A model generated the notes under the pieces. That model was not told the DNA's origin, did not search any database, and saw only the letters and a list, made by a program, of their open reading frames with translations. Position numbers and translations under genes: made by a program. This document shows, piece after piece, positions 33,969 through 43,102 of a stretch of DNA of 59,842 bases. Origin of the DNA: DYGX01 sp035325905 (GTDB lineage Bacteria; Chloroflexota; Anaerolineae; Aggregatilineales; Aggregatilineaceae); the NCBI GenBank assembly GCA_035325905.1, contig DAOKYY010000012.1:1-59842 (forward strand), read 5' to 3'. How positions within the stretch are numbered: position 1 is the stretch's first letter; each line of letters starts with the position of its first letter.

Positions 33969-34828
33969 ACGAACGCCAGATAGATCGCGCCGCCGAAGAT
34001 CAGCAGGTCGAGCGCGATCCACATCGCCGCCCAGAGCGACGCCGGGCCGCCATACGCGCTCGCCATCAGCTGCGCGTCATTCATCGGCATCAGCGCGCGC
34101 GGCGTGGAGACGATCTTCAGCAGCGCCCAGGCGTCGGTCAGCGCCTGGAGACCGGTCAGAAACGCCAGGAAGTAGAGCACGACCAGCACCACGTCGCGCC
34201 GCCCGCGCCAGCCGAGCAGCCCCAGCGCCAGCCCGCTCGCCACGCCGACCGCCAGCGTCCGCAGGCTGTTTTCCGTCCCGGCGAAGACGACCAGCAGCAG
34301 CCCGCCGAGCGCCGCCAGCCCGAACCCCGCGCTCCGCCCGTTCCCCGAATCTCGTGTTAAAATCAGCGCGATCGCGGCGGCGAGCACGCCGAGCGCGACC
34401 ACCAGCTCGACCGGCGCGAGATGGCCGGGCCGCAGCCCGGAAAACAGCGCGCTCAACAGCCCGATCAACGCGCCGAGGCCGATCGCGATCGGGCCGGGGC
34501 GGCGCGACAGGTGCGTGAGCAGCAGCAGCCCCGCGCCGAACAGCGCGGTGCCCAGGTACCCGGCTTGCAGGATGACAAAGGGCGAGCCGCCGCGCGTGTA
34601 GGCCAGGCCCGCGCCGTGCTGGCCGACCTCGAAGCGCAGGAACGTCCCGCCGGTCAGGATCGCCGCCAGCCCGTGACTCAGCTCGTGGATCAGGGTCACG
34701 AACAGGCGCAGCGGGTACGTCAGCAGCGACAGGCCCTCGACCTGCCACAGCACGACGGCGATCGCGAACGCGGCGAAGGCCAGCGCGAGATCGCGCTGGC
34801 GCGGTTGGATGGCATGGACGGCGGACAT
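33926..34828 (-). CDS. M50B-like membrane metalloprotease
   Basis: The 300-residue protein has about eight membrane helices. The zinc motif HELSH (48-52) lies in an early helix, as in the M50B group that includes sporulation-type and Chloroflexota M50 proteins. The second zinc-ligand motif expected in site-2 proteases is not obvious, so activity is unproven. The C-terminal tail (RERRKQRRAAKGR) is very basic and is encoded by the decad repeat array. Monocistronic; divergent from the TIM-barrel gene. Confidence 0.78.
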   Translation of the reverse strand: MSAVHAIQPRQRDLALAFAAFAIAVVLWQVEGLSLLTYPLRLFVTLIHELSHGLAAILTGGTFLRFEVGQHGAGLAYTRGGSPFVILQAGYLGTALFGAGLLLLTHLSRRPGPIAIGLGALIGLLSALFSGLRPGHLAPVELVVALGVLAAAIALILTRDSGNGRSAGFGLAALGGLLLVVFAGTENSLRTLAVGVASGLALGLLGWRGRRDVVLVVLYFLAFLTGLQALTDAWALLKIVSTPRALMPMNDAQLMASAYGGPASLWAAMWIALDLLIFGGAIYLAFVRERRKQRRAAKGR

Positions 34829-34902
34829 CGAACGCTCCCAGGGCCGGCGCGGCCCGTTACAACGAGAACTGGCATTCGGACGACGAAAGGACAGCTCAGA
34901 CG

Positions 34903-35814
34903 ATGGCTTCTTCCAGCCCGGACCCGATTCGCTTCGGCACGGTGGGCAGCCCGCAGACGACCCCGACCAGCGGCACGCTGGCCGCCATCGAGCACATCAA
35001 GCTGCTCGGCCTGGAGCACCTCGAGATCGCCTGGGTGCGCAGCGTGCGCGTGACCGATCAAAGCTGCGACGACATCGCCGCGTGCGGCGCGCGCTATGGC
35101 GTCAGCCTGAGCATCCACGCGCCGTATTTTATCAACCTCAACAGCCAGACGGTCGATCTGATGACCAAGAGCGACGAGCGGCTGCTGGCGGCGGCGCGCA
35201 AAGGCTGGCGCGCCGGGGCGCGCGACATCGTGTTCCATCCCGGCTCGTACCACAACCAGCCCCCTGAACAAGTCTACGAACGGATGAAGGAGAAGTTGCT
35301 GGAGATCCGCAGCATTCTCGACGCCGAAGGGATCAACGTGACGCTGCGCCCGGAGACCATGGGCAAGCCCGCCATGATCGGCGACCTGGACGAGCTGCTG
35401 GAGCTGAGCCGCGATATCCCCGGCGTGCTGCCGTGTATCGACTTCGCGCACCTGCACGCGCGTGGCGGGCTGGTCAATACCTACGACGAGTTCGCCGATG
35501 TGTTCCGGCGGGTCGAGGCGGCGCTCGGACGGCGCGGACTGGAAACGCTGCACGCGCATCTGTCGGGGATCGAGTACGGGCCGCGCGGCGAGCGCCACCA
35601 CCTGCCGCTGAACGAGTGCGACCTGAGCTATCGCGATCTGTTGCAGGCGATGATCGATTTCGACGTGCGCGGCTCGGTCGCGGTCGAAGCGCCGATTCCC
35701 TTCCATGTGGCGGACGCGCTGACGCTCCAGGCGACCTATCGCCGCCTGCGCGACCGCCAGCCTGCCGGGGATGGCGACGGCGAAGAAGACGCGATCAGCG
35801 ACGAGCAAGCGTAG
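34903..35814 (+). CDS. Xylose isomerase-like/endonuclease IV-like TIM-barrel protein
   Basis: The 303-residue protein is a TIM barrel of the AP endonuclease 2 superfamily. The ordered segments LSIHAPYFINL, DIVFHPGSYHN, VTLRPETMGK, PCIDFAHLHARGG, LHAHLSGIEYG and VEAPIPF match the metal ligands of endonuclease IV (His, His, Glu, Asp, His, His, Glu). Archaeal-type endonuclease IV homologues look very similar, so an AP endonuclease role is plausible; a sugar isomerase/epimerase is the alternative. The acidic C-terminus (DGDGEEDAISDEQA) is dispensable-looking. AAAGGAC precedes the start. Confidence 0.78.
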   Translation: MASSSPDPIRFGTVGSPQTTPTSGTLAAIEHIKLLGLEHLEIAWVRSVRVTDQSCDDIAACGARYGVSLSIHAPYFINLNSQTVDLMTKSDERLLAAARKGWRAGARDIVFHPGSYHNQPPEQVYERMKEKLLEIRSILDAEGINVTLRPETMGKPAMIGDLDELLELSRDIPGVLPCIDFAHLHARGGLVNTYDEFADVFRRVEAALGRRGLETLHAHLSGIEYGPRGERHHLPLNECDLSYRDLLQAMIDFDVRGSVAVEAPIPFHVADALTLQATYRRLRDRQPAGDGDGEEDAISDEQA

Positions 35815-35912
35815 GCTAGTCGTTTGGTCTTGCCGGACGGGGACGGTATTATTGGGTGCATCTGCGGTCGCAACCCGGCCCGGAAACCTTGAGGGTAAGG
35901 AGCGTTTCACCT

Positions 35913-37616
35913 ATGAATGACTATGGAAGCCTGCGCCGCCGCACGCGGGACGCGGGCTGGCAGTGGACCCTGATGGGCGTGTTGCTGGGCCTGGGTGTGG
36001 CGATGGTCGTCTGCGTGGGCGCCTATGCCGTCGGCGCGATTTCGCTGTCGGCGTTTGACAGCGAAGACGAGCCGGACACGGTGATCGTCCCCAATGAGAC
36101 GGAAGTCGCGATGCAGGCGGGCTTGCAGCAGACGCTGATCGCGCAGCAGGCCACCATCGAGGCGCAGCAGGCGCTGATCGCCTCCGGGCTGGGCGCACAG
36201 CCGACCGAGGAAGCGACCGAGGCCGTCAGCGCGCTGGACGATGGCACCGGCGAGCTAGCGGCGTCCAATACGCCCGCGTCGGCGCCGGCCCAGCTTCCGG
36301 GCGGCGAGCAGGCTGGCGCGGCGCAAACGCCGATCACCGCGCCTGAGGAGCAGAGTGGTGAGGCCCCGGCGGCGGCAGCGCAGCCGGAAGTGACCCAGCC
36401 GCAGGTCACGCCGCCCCAGCTCACGCAGCCGGGCGAGACCGGCGGGGAAGGCGCGGTCCAGGCGGCTGGCGCGGGCGCTGAGAATACACCGCTACCCGGC
36501 GATGTTGCGCCGCTGATGGCGCAAGGCGCAGGGTCAGGCGAAGGCGCGACCAGCCTGACCGAAGAGACCACGCTGCAAGGCACGCCCTTCACCGGGCTGG
36601 CGTCGCCAACCCCCGGCCTCGGCTCGGAGATTGACGCGCGCCTGAGGGCGATCGCGTCCGAGCTGGTCGCGGTCAACGGCGGCAGCTTCACGATGGGCAC
36701 CACCACCGAGGAAGCCAGCCAGGCGGTTGACGAGTGCGCGCTGTATGACAAGCAGTGCGACATCCTCTGGACGCAGGACTCCACCCCCGCGCACCAGGTG
36801 ACGCTCGATCCGTACCAGATCGAGATCACCGAAGTCACCACCTCGCAGTACGTCGCGTTTCTGAACTGGATGGGGCCGGATAGCCACAAAACCGGCTGTC
36901 TGGGCCAGCCGTGCGTCAACACCTCGGTCGAGCAGCCAGAGACGAGCTACATCAACTACGATGGCGAGGAATACTCGGTCAAAAACCCGCAGTTCTACAG
37001 CAACCACCCGGTCACGCAGGTGACGTGGTGGGGCGCCGAAGCCTACTGCAACGCCCTGGGCCGCCGCCTGCCGACCGAAGCCGAGTGGGAGCACGCCGCG
37101 CGCGGCGCCGATAACAACTACTATCCCTGGGGCTTCACCTTCGACGGGACGCAGGCGATGTCGTCCATTGCCGAAGCGCCCGGCACCGTCCCGGTGACGC
37201 AGTTCCCCGGCGGGGCCAGCCCCTACGGCGCGCTGAATATGGCGGGCAACGTCGAGGAATGGGTCCAGGACTGGTACTCGGCCACCTATTACAGCGAGCT
37301 GGCGACCAACCCCACGCTGGCGCTGAACCCGCAGGGGCCGATCTCCGGCACGGAGCGCGTGCTGCGCGGCGGCAGCTGGGACACGATCCCGCTCTTTCTG
37401 CGCACCATGCACCGCCGCAGCCAGCCGCCGGGCGAGCCGACGGCGGCGATCGGCTTCCGCTGCGTGTCGGACACGCCTGGGCAGAGCCTGAGCGCGCCCC
37501 TGGCCGCGCCGGGCGGCAGCGGCTCGGACACCGTGCCGAGTGGCGCGCCGACGCTTCCGGCCGGGCCGGGCGACAGCGCCGCGCCGGTCCCCACCGCGAC
37601 GCTCGCGCCGGGTTAG
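35913..37616 (+). CDS. Membrane-anchored SUMF1/formylglycine-generating-enzyme-domain protein
   Basis: The 567-residue protein has a short cytoplasmic end, one membrane helix (about 20-46), a helical Gln-rich segment, a long Ala/Pro/Thr/Gln linker (about 95-235) and a SUMF1-type domain (about 250-520). Family marks are VAVNGGSFTMGTTTEE, YQIEITEVTTSQYVAFLNW, CNALGRRLPTEAEWEHAARG, YGALNMAGNVEEWVQDWY, LRGGSW and IGFRCV. SUMF1 domains cover true formylglycine-generating enzymes and many non-enzymatic or kinase-linked proteins; no sulfatase gene is nearby, so its role is open. Start at ATG 35913, with AAGGAG 10 bases upstream. Confidence 0.85.
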   Translation: MNDYGSLRRRTRDAGWQWTLMGVLLGLGVAMVVCVGAYAVGAISLSAFDSEDEPDTVIVPNETEVAMQAGLQQTLIAQQATIEAQQALIASGLGAQPTEEATEAVSALDDGTGELAASNTPASAPAQLPGGEQAGAAQTPITAPEEQSGEAPAAAAQPEVTQPQVTPPQLTQPGETGGEGAVQAAGAGAENTPLPGDVAPLMAQGAGSGEGATSLTEETTLQGTPFTGLASPTPGLGSEIDARLRAIASELVAVNGGSFTMGTTTEEASQAVDECALYDKQCDILWTQDSTPAHQVTLDPYQIEITEVTTSQYVAFLNWMGPDSHKTGCLGQPCVNTSVEQPETSYINYDGEEYSVKNPQFYSNHPVTQVTWWGAEAYCNALGRRLPTEAEWEHAARGADNNYYPWGFTFDGTQAMSSIAEAPGTVPVTQFPGGASPYGALNMAGNVEEWVQDWYSATYYSELATNPTLALNPQGPISGTERVLRGGSWDTIPLFLRTMHRRSQPPGEPTAAIGFRCVSDTPGQSLSAPLAAPGGSGSDTVPSGAPTLPAGPGDSAAPVPTATLAPG

Positions 37617-37651
37617 CCCCGTCGCCATCGAATCATCGAATATGCCCCCCT

Positions 37652-37684
37652 CGAAGCCCCGCTCCGCGCGGGGCTTCGGCGTTT
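37652..37684 (+). terminator. Rho-independent terminator
   Basis: A perfect 11-base stem (37652-37662 with 37668-37678) around a five-base loop, followed by GCGTTT, 35 bases after the SUMF1-domain gene. Confidence 0.75.
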
Positions 37685-37724
37685 GCGGGTCAGGGCGCGG
37701 CCTGCGTCTGCCGGGGCGATGCGC

Positions 37725-37730
37725 TATAAT
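37725..37730 (+). promoter_or_regulatory. -10 box (TATAAT) of rpiB
   Basis: GCTATAATCGGGG lies 43 bases before the rpiB ATG, just after the terminator of the previous gene. No clear -35 box. Confidence 0.5.
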
Positions 37731-37773
37731 CGGGGTGACTCTGGGCCGGCCCTCGCCGAGGAGAGAATGCCTG

Positions 37774-38244
37774 ATGAAGCTTGCCATCGCCGCCGATCAT
37801 GCCGGTTTTCCGCTGAAGGAGACCCTGGCGGACCTGCTACGCGCTCAGGGGCATGACGTGCTCGATCTCGGCACGGACAGCGCCGCGCGTGCCGTCGATT
37901 ACCCGGATTTCGCCGAGGCGGTCGCGCGGGCGGTCGTCGCGGGGGAGGTCGAGCGTGGGATCGTGGTCTGCGGCAGCGGGGTCGGCGCCAGCATCGCCGC
38001 CAACAAGGTGCCCGGCATCTACGCCGCGCTGTGCCACGACACGTATTCCGCGCACCAGGGCGTCGAGCACGACAACATGAACGTAATCTGCCTCGGCTGC
38101 CGGGTGATCGGCCCGGCGCTGGCGCAGGAGATTGTGACGGCGTTCGTCGGCGCGCGCTTCCAGGATCACGAAGAGCGCCATGTTCGCCGCCATCGCAAGG
38201 TGCTCGCCATTGAGCGGGCCGGGATCGCCGCCCCGCGCGACTGA
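37774..38244 (+). CDS. rpiB: Ribose-5-phosphate isomerase B
   Basis: Interconverts ribose-5-phosphate and ribulose-5-phosphate. The 156-residue protein has AADHAGFPLK at the N-terminus, the active-site Cys66 in VVCGSGVGASIAANK and the EHDNMNVICLG segment of the RpiB/LacAB family. Start at 37774, with GAGGAGAG upstream; the ATG seven bases earlier is out of frame. It precedes the transaldolase-PGI fusion by 390 bases, and both act in the pentose phosphate pathway, though each appears to have its own transcript. Confidence 0.93.
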   Translation: MKLAIAADHAGFPLKETLADLLRAQGHDVLDLGTDSAARAVDYPDFAEAVARAVVAGEVERGIVVCGSGVGASIAANKVPGIYAALCHDTYSAHQGVEHDNMNVICLGCRVIGPALAQEIVTAFVGARFQDHEERHVRRHRKVLAIERAGIAAPRD

Positions 38245-38271
38245 AGCCGGGGCATCGAGAACGTGATTCAT

Positions 38272-38300
38272 AGCGTGGCGGCTTCAGCCACGCTGTGTTT
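38272..38300 (+). terminator. rpiB terminator
   Basis: AGCGTGGC (38272-38279) pairs with GCCACGCT (38287-38294), seven-base loop, followed by GTGTTT. Confidence 0.65.
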
Positions 38301-38350
38301 GACAGGGTATAGATTAAGTGACCTTTCGAAATGATCTGGCGAATGCGGCA

Positions 38351-38476
38351 ATTCGCAGGCTTTACCTCACCCCTAAATCCCCTCTCCGGCGCGGAGAGGG
38401 GACTTCAAGCCGCGCGCGCCGCTGCCGTTTTTCTTCCCTCTCTATGTTGGAGAGGGGCCGGGGGTGAGGTAAAACG
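38351..38476. repeat. Palindromic element family A, full-length copy
   Basis: Ends are TTTACCTCACCCC and GGGGGTGAGGTAAAA in inverted orientation. Inside, CCCCTCTCC GGCGC GGAGAGGGG forms a perfect nine-base hairpin, and a second block contains TTGGAGAGGGG, also found in the copy at 8441-8540. No flanking direct repeat was seen for this copy. Confidence 0.65.
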
Positions 38477-38633
38477 CGCGCGGCGCATGAGCCAATTACT
38501 TTCGATAGTTCACATAGAAGTTGTCTTCTTCAAGTGCTTTGGGCTTAGTGGTGCTTGATATGCTCTCTTGACGCCACTCTCAGGCACGCGGTGTGCCGGT
38601 GTGTGGCTCTGCGACCGTAGGAGGATGATGTAC

Positions 38634-41528
38634 ATGACAGGCAACCCGCTCATCGAGATTCAAAAGTATGGTCAAAGCATCTGGATGGACTTTATCTCGC
38701 GCGGGCTGATCACATCCGGCAAGATGCAAAAACTGGTCGAGCGCGGCATTGCCGGCATGACCTCGAACCCGACGATTTTCGCGAAAGCGATCGCCGACGG
38801 GCACGACTACGACGACACGATCAAGACCCTGCTCGATCTCGACGCGGAGGCGATCTACGAGAAGCTGACGGTCGCGGATATTCAGGCGGCGGCGGATGTG
38901 CTGCTGTCCGTCTACGACCGCACGGACGGCGAGGACGGTTACGTCAGCCTCGAAGTCTCGCCGCTGCTGGCGTACGACGCCGCGAAGACGACCAGCGAGG
39001 CCAAGCGCCTGTTCGCTGCGGTCGGTCGCCCGAACGTCATGATCAAGATCCCCGGCACGCAGGAAGGGCTGGATGCTATCGAGGAGGCGCTCTACGCCGG
39101 GGTGAATATCAATATCACGCTGCTGTTCTCGGTCGAGAACTATATGCAGGTGGTCGAGCGGTATCTCCGCGCGTTGGAGCGCCGGGTGGACGAAGGGCTG
39201 GACGTGGCGCAGATCGCGTCGGTGGCGAGCTTCTTCCTCAGCCGGATCGATACCGTCGTGGATAACTTTCTGGAGAGCAACATCCGCACCGTGCGAATGC
39301 GCGGGGAGTTCGAGAGCGGCGAGCACAACCGCCGCCTGATGGGCCGCGCCGCGATCGCGAACGCCAAGCTCGCCTACGCCCATTTCCTCGACGTGTTCTA
39401 CAGCCCGCGCTTCGAGCGGCTGGCCGCCGCCGGGGCGCGCGTCCAGCGCCCGCTGTGGGCCAGCACCAGCACCAAGAACCCAAACTATCCCGATACGTAC
39501 TACGTCGATGCGCTGATCGGCCCGCACACGGTCAACACGCTGCCGCTGCAAACCATCGAGGCGTTCGCCGATCATGGCACGGTCGCGCGCACCATCGACC
39601 AGGACATCGACGGGGCGCGCGCGCTTCTGCGCGATCTGGCCGAGGTCGGCGTGCAGATGGACAAGGTGACGCAGCAGCTTCAGAGCGACGGCGTCGAGTC
39701 GTTCGCCAACGACTACCGGCGCCTGCTCGAAGCGGTCGAAGGCAAGCGCCAGGTTATGCTGACCGGCGTGATGGACCGCCAGGAAGCCGCCGTTGCCGGG
39801 TTCGAGCCGGGCATCGAGGATACGCTGGCCGCGCTGGATCGCGACCACGTCACGCGGCGTATCTGGGATAAAGACGCGACCGTCTGGAAGAGCGAGAGCG
39901 CGCGCCAGCAGGCGATCCGCGACCGCCTGGGCTGGCTGGACATCGTGACCGCGCCGGATAGCTACTATGCGCCGCTGCGCGCGCTGCGCGACGAAGTCCG
40001 GCAGGCGGGATACACGCACGCGCTGCTGCTCGGCATGGGCGGCAGCAGCCTCGCGCCGGAGGTTTTGCGCCAGACGTTCGGCGTGATCGAGGGCTTCCCG
40101 GACTTGCTGGTGCTCGACACAACCGACCCGCAGGCGATCCGGCTGGCGACCGAGCAGATCGACCTGGACCGGACGCTGTTCATCGTCTCGTCTAAGTCCG
40201 GCTCCACGATCGAGACGTCGTCGCTGTACAAGCTGTACTACGGCCTGGTCGAGGCGCGGCGCGGCAGCGCGGCGGGCGAGCAGTTCTGCGCGATCACCGA
40301 CCCCGGCTCGGAGCTAGAGCAGACCGCCCGCGACCAGGGGTTCAAGCATATCTTCCTCAACCCGCCGGACATCGGCGGGCGCTACAGCGCGCTGAGTTAC
40401 TTCGGGCTGGTCCCGGCGGCGATCCTGGGGCTGGACATCGAGCGCCTGCTCGACAGCGCGCGCCGCATGGCGACCGCGTGCGGCCCGATGATCCCGACCG
40501 CGCAGAACCCCGGCGCGTGGCTCGGCGCGGCAATGGGCGCGCTGGCGCAGCGCGGCGCGGACAAGGTTACGCTGGTCGCTTCGCCGCCGATCGCCAGCTT
40601 CGGGCTGTGGGTCGAGCAGTTGATCGCGGAGAGCACGGGCAAGGAAGGGCGCGGCCTCGTGCCGGTGGCGGGCGTTGCGCCGGCCGAGGCGCGCGATTTT
40701 GACGACGACCGCTTCTTCGTCTACCTGCGCCTCGACGGGCCGCCGTCCGAGCTGGATCACCAGGTCAACGCGCTCAAGCGGGCCGGGCAGCCGGTCGTCA
40801 CCCTGCACCTGGACGACGCTTACGCGCTCGGCGGCGAGTTCTTCCGCTGGGAGTTCGCGACGGCGGTCGTCGGGCACTTGCTCCAGATCGACCCCTTCGA
40901 TCAGCCGAACGTGGCCGAGAGCAAGGCCAATACCCAGGCGTTGCTCGACTACATGCAGGAGCACGGCGCCCCGCGCGAAGACAAGCCGGTGCTGGACGAA
41001 GACGGCTTGCAGCTTTACGCCGACCCGCGCACAGTCGAGACGCTGCGGCGCATCGGCGAGCAGCGCGGCTTCCACTACGGCGAGCTGATCAATCTGCTGC
41101 TGGCGCACATAAGCCAGGCGCGCTCTGGCGACTATATCGCGCTGATGGCGTACCTGGCGCCGACCGAGAATCACGACCGGCTGCTGGGGGCGATCCGCGA
41201 CGAGCTGTGCCACGCGACGATGCGCGCCGTGACGCTCGGCTATGGGCCGCGCTTCCTGCACTCGACCGGGCAGCTTCACAAAGGCGGCCCCAACAACGGG
41301 GTCTTTATCCAGATCACCGTCGAGAACAACGAGCGGATTCCGATTCCGGGCGAGCCGTATGACTTCATGGCGCTCAAGCGCGCGCAGGCGCAGGGCGATC
41401 TGGAGGCGCTGCAGGCCAAGCGGCGGCGCGTGATGCGCTTCCACCTGCCGATCGGTTCGGTCTCCGCCGGGCTGGAGCGGCTGCTGGACGCGATCCGCGC
41501 CGCCGCCACCGAGCAGCGCGGCTGGTAA
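38634..41528 (+). CDS. tal-pgi: Bifunctional transaldolase/glucose-6-phosphate isomerase
   Basis: A natural fusion that joins the pentose phosphate pathway and glycolysis. Residues 1 to about 370 are a transaldolase (AGMTSNPTIFAKAI; Schiff-base Lys138 in NVMIKIPGTQEG; WASTSTKNP). Residues about 420-964 are a phosphoglucose isomerase-like part (LLGMGGSSLAPEVL, FIVSSKSGSTIETSSLYKLY, and GRYSALSYFGLVPAA). The total of 964 residues is normal for the fused form seen in Chloroflexota and some other phyla. Of the three in-frame ATG codons, 38634 is preferred: AGGAGG is nine bases upstream and MTGNPLIEIQ fits the family. A strong terminator follows. Confidence 0.93.
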   Translation: MTGNPLIEIQKYGQSIWMDFISRGLITSGKMQKLVERGIAGMTSNPTIFAKAIADGHDYDDTIKTLLDLDAEAIYEKLTVADIQAAADVLLSVYDRTDGEDGYVSLEVSPLLAYDAAKTTSEAKRLFAAVGRPNVMIKIPGTQEGLDAIEEALYAGVNINITLLFSVENYMQVVERYLRALERRVDEGLDVAQIASVASFFLSRIDTVVDNFLESNIRTVRMRGEFESGEHNRRLMGRAAIANAKLAYAHFLDVFYSPRFERLAAAGARVQRPLWASTSTKNPNYPDTYYVDALIGPHTVNTLPLQTIEAFADHGTVARTIDQDIDGARALLRDLAEVGVQMDKVTQQLQSDGVESFANDYRRLLEAVEGKRQVMLTGVMDRQEAAVAGFEPGIEDTLAALDRDHVTRRIWDKDATVWKSESARQQAIRDRLGWLDIVTAPDSYYAPLRALRDEVRQAGYTHALLLGMGGSSLAPEVLRQTFGVIEGFPDLLVLDTTDPQAIRLATEQIDLDRTLFIVSSKSGSTIETSSLYKLYYGLVEARRGSAAGEQFCAITDPGSELEQTARDQGFKHIFLNPPDIGGRYSALSYFGLVPAAILGLDIERLLDSARRMATACGPMIPTAQNPGAWLGAAMGALAQRGADKVTLVASPPIASFGLWVEQLIAESTGKEGRGLVPVAGVAPAEARDFDDDRFFVYLRLDGPPSELDHQVNALKRAGQPVVTLHLDDAYALGGEFFRWEFATAVVGHLLQIDPFDQPNVAESKANTQALLDYMQEHGAPREDKPVLDEDGLQLYADPRTVETLRRIGEQRGFHYGELINLLLAHISQARSGDYIALMAYLAPTENHDRLLGAIRDELCHATMRAVTLGYGPRFLHSTGQLHKGGPNNGVFIQITVENNERIPIPGEPYDFMALKRAQAQGDLEALQAKRRRVMRFHLPIGSVSAGLERLLDAIRAAATEQRGW

Positions 41529-41552
41529 ACGGGCGCTCGTTGAGCAAAGACG

Positions 41553-41581
41553 CCGGGGGCTGCACAAGTCCCCGGTTTTTT
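41553..41581. terminator. Rho-independent terminator of tal-pgi
   Basis: CCGGGG (41553-41558) pairs with CCCCGG (41570-41575), followed by six Ts, 25 bases after the stop codon. Confidence 0.85.
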
Positions 41582-41618
41582 GTTCGTGTTGATGCGCGCT
41601 GCGCTGGTTGGCTTGCCC

Positions 41619-42998
41619 TCACGGCCCGATCGATCGCCCGGACAGCGAGTTGAGCGGCGCCTCGCTCGCGCCGTCCGGCGCCCCGGCGCGCGGGGTATTG
41701 GTCGGCAAAAAGCCCGGCCCGGCGGGCGTCCCCGGCGTGCCGAATGCCTCGATCTCCTCGGCGGCATTCGACGCGCCGCTGAGCGCGGCGTCAATCGCGG
41801 CGCGGGTCGCGGTCAGCTTGAAGATCGCGGTCGCGGCCAGGTCCGGCGAGGGCGGCGCGCTGCCGGAAAGCGCCTCGGACCCCATCAGGTAGTAGTACGC
41901 CATGATCAGCGACGCGGCCACGATCCCGCCGACGAGCAGCAGCAGAAGCGTCGCCCACGTCACTCGATCCGAGACCCGCGAGGGCCGCTTGCGGCGCCGC
42001 ACGGGGGCCAGCGGAACCGGGTGCGCGATCGAACGCGAGGGCTGGTAGGCGGGCACAAACTGAATCTGCGCCGGAGGGCTGACCGGCGCGGGGTGCGCCT
42101 GCTCGCGCCGGATCAGGGCTTCGCGCAGGGTTTGGGGCAGCGATGGCTCGGTGGCGCGGGCGTCTGCGCGGGCGTCTTCCAACGCCTGGCGCAGCGCGTC
42201 GACCAGCTCGCGGGCGCTGGCGTAGCGCCGCTCGCACGGCTTTTCGAGCGCCTTGAGCAGCACGCGCTCGACCGAGATCGGCAGCAGCGGGTTGATCTGG
42301 CAGGGCGAGGGTGGGCGCTCGGTGACGTGCTTGACCGCGATGCTGTAGGGCGTATCGCCGTCGAACGGGCGCTGGCCGGTCAGCATCTCGAAGACGACCA
42401 CGCCCAGCGCGTAGAGGTCGCTGCGCCAGTCCAGCTCTTTGCCTTGCGCCTGCTCCGGCGACATATACGACGGCGTGCCGACTACGCCGCTGGTGGTGAG
42501 TTGCTTGGCCGTGCTGCCGAGAATGCGCGCGATACCGAAATCGGTGATGTAGGCGTCGCCGTTGGCGTCGAGCAGGATGTTGCTCGGCTTGAGGTCGCGG
42601 TGCAGCACGCCCTCGCGGTGCGCGTAATCGAGCGCCGGGGCGATCTGCTGCAAGATCGACAGCGCGTGCTCCGGCGCGATTGGCCCGTCGATCAGCAGGT
42701 CGTCCACCGAGCCGCCGTCCATGTAGCGCATGACGAGGTAAGGCATGCCCTGGTGCTCGCCGTACTGGTGCACCGGGACGATGGCGCGGTGCTCCAGCCG
42801 GGCGACGATGCTGGCTTCCTGCTGAAAACGCTCCAGCGAGTTGCCCTGATGTAGAAGCTGCTCCGGCAGCATCTTGATCGCGACATCGCGATTCATCGAA
42901 AGCTGGTGCGCGCGATAGACGGTCGCCATCCCACCCTGGCCGATCTCGTCCAGGATGTGATAGCCGTCAATCGTCGCGCCAAGCAAGGATCGGGTCAT
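41619..42998 (-). CDS. PknB-type Ser/Thr protein kinase with one membrane helix
   Basis: The 459-residue protein has a complete N-terminal kinase domain (about 12-275): glycine loop IGQGGMATVYRA (19-30), Lys42, HRDLKPSN (133-140), DFG (153-155), SYMSPEQAQGK and the conserved late RYASARELVDAL. A basic linker leads to one membrane helix (about 350-375), followed by a short extracytoplasmic tail with no PASTA repeats. It should phosphorylate cytoplasmic proteins. It is monocistronic and preceded by a decad repeat array. Confidence 0.9.
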   Translation of the reverse strand: MTRSLLGATIDGYHILDEIGQGGMATVYRAHQLSMNRDVAIKMLPEQLLHQGNSLERFQQEASIVARLEHRAIVPVHQYGEHQGMPYLVMRYMDGGSVDDLLIDGPIAPEHALSILQQIAPALDYAHREGVLHRDLKPSNILLDANGDAYITDFGIARILGSTAKQLTTSGVVGTPSYMSPEQAQGKELDWRSDLYALGVVVFEMLTGQRPFDGDTPYSIAVKHVTERPPSPCQINPLLPISVERVLLKALEKPCERRYASARELVDALRQALEDARADARATEPSLPQTLREALIRREQAHPAPVSPPAQIQFVPAYQPSRSIAHPVPLAPVRRRKRPSRVSDRVTWATLLLLLVGGIVAASLIMAYYYLMGSEALSGSAPPSPDLAATAIFKLTATRAAIDAALSGASNAAEEIEAFGTPGTPAGPGFLPTNTPRAGAPDGASEAPLNSLSGRSIGP

Positions 42999-43002
42999 AG
43001 GA

Positions 43003-43052
43003 CAAGAACAGCCAAAGATAGCTCAAGCCAGCGAAGAGCAGCTAAGGGCAGT
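43003..43052. repeat. Decad tandem repeat array
   Basis: Five units on the plus strand, each ending in AGC or AGT: CAAGAACAGC, CAAAGATAGC, TCAAGCCAGC, GAAGAGCAGC, TAAGGGCAGT. This is the reverse complement of the GCTGTTCTTC consensus. It lies directly upstream of the kinase start. Confidence 0.65.
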
Positions 43053-43102
43053 AGCGGTCAGGCCCTTTCAGGTTAGCAGAAAACTCGCGGCTTGGACCTA
43101 TT

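Larger units (their letters stand above)
38245..38633. other. 389-base intergenic region before tal-pgi
   Basis: Holds the rpiB terminator, then a family A palindromic element and about 150 bases of AT-richer leader ending in AGGAGG. No open reading frame in it looks real. Confidence 0.7.

Noticed and set aside
38310..38345. Shared TTAAGTGAC-TTCG motif here and near 43678-43693
   Set aside because: About 14 bases with mismatches; too little to call an insertion-sequence end or a repeat family.
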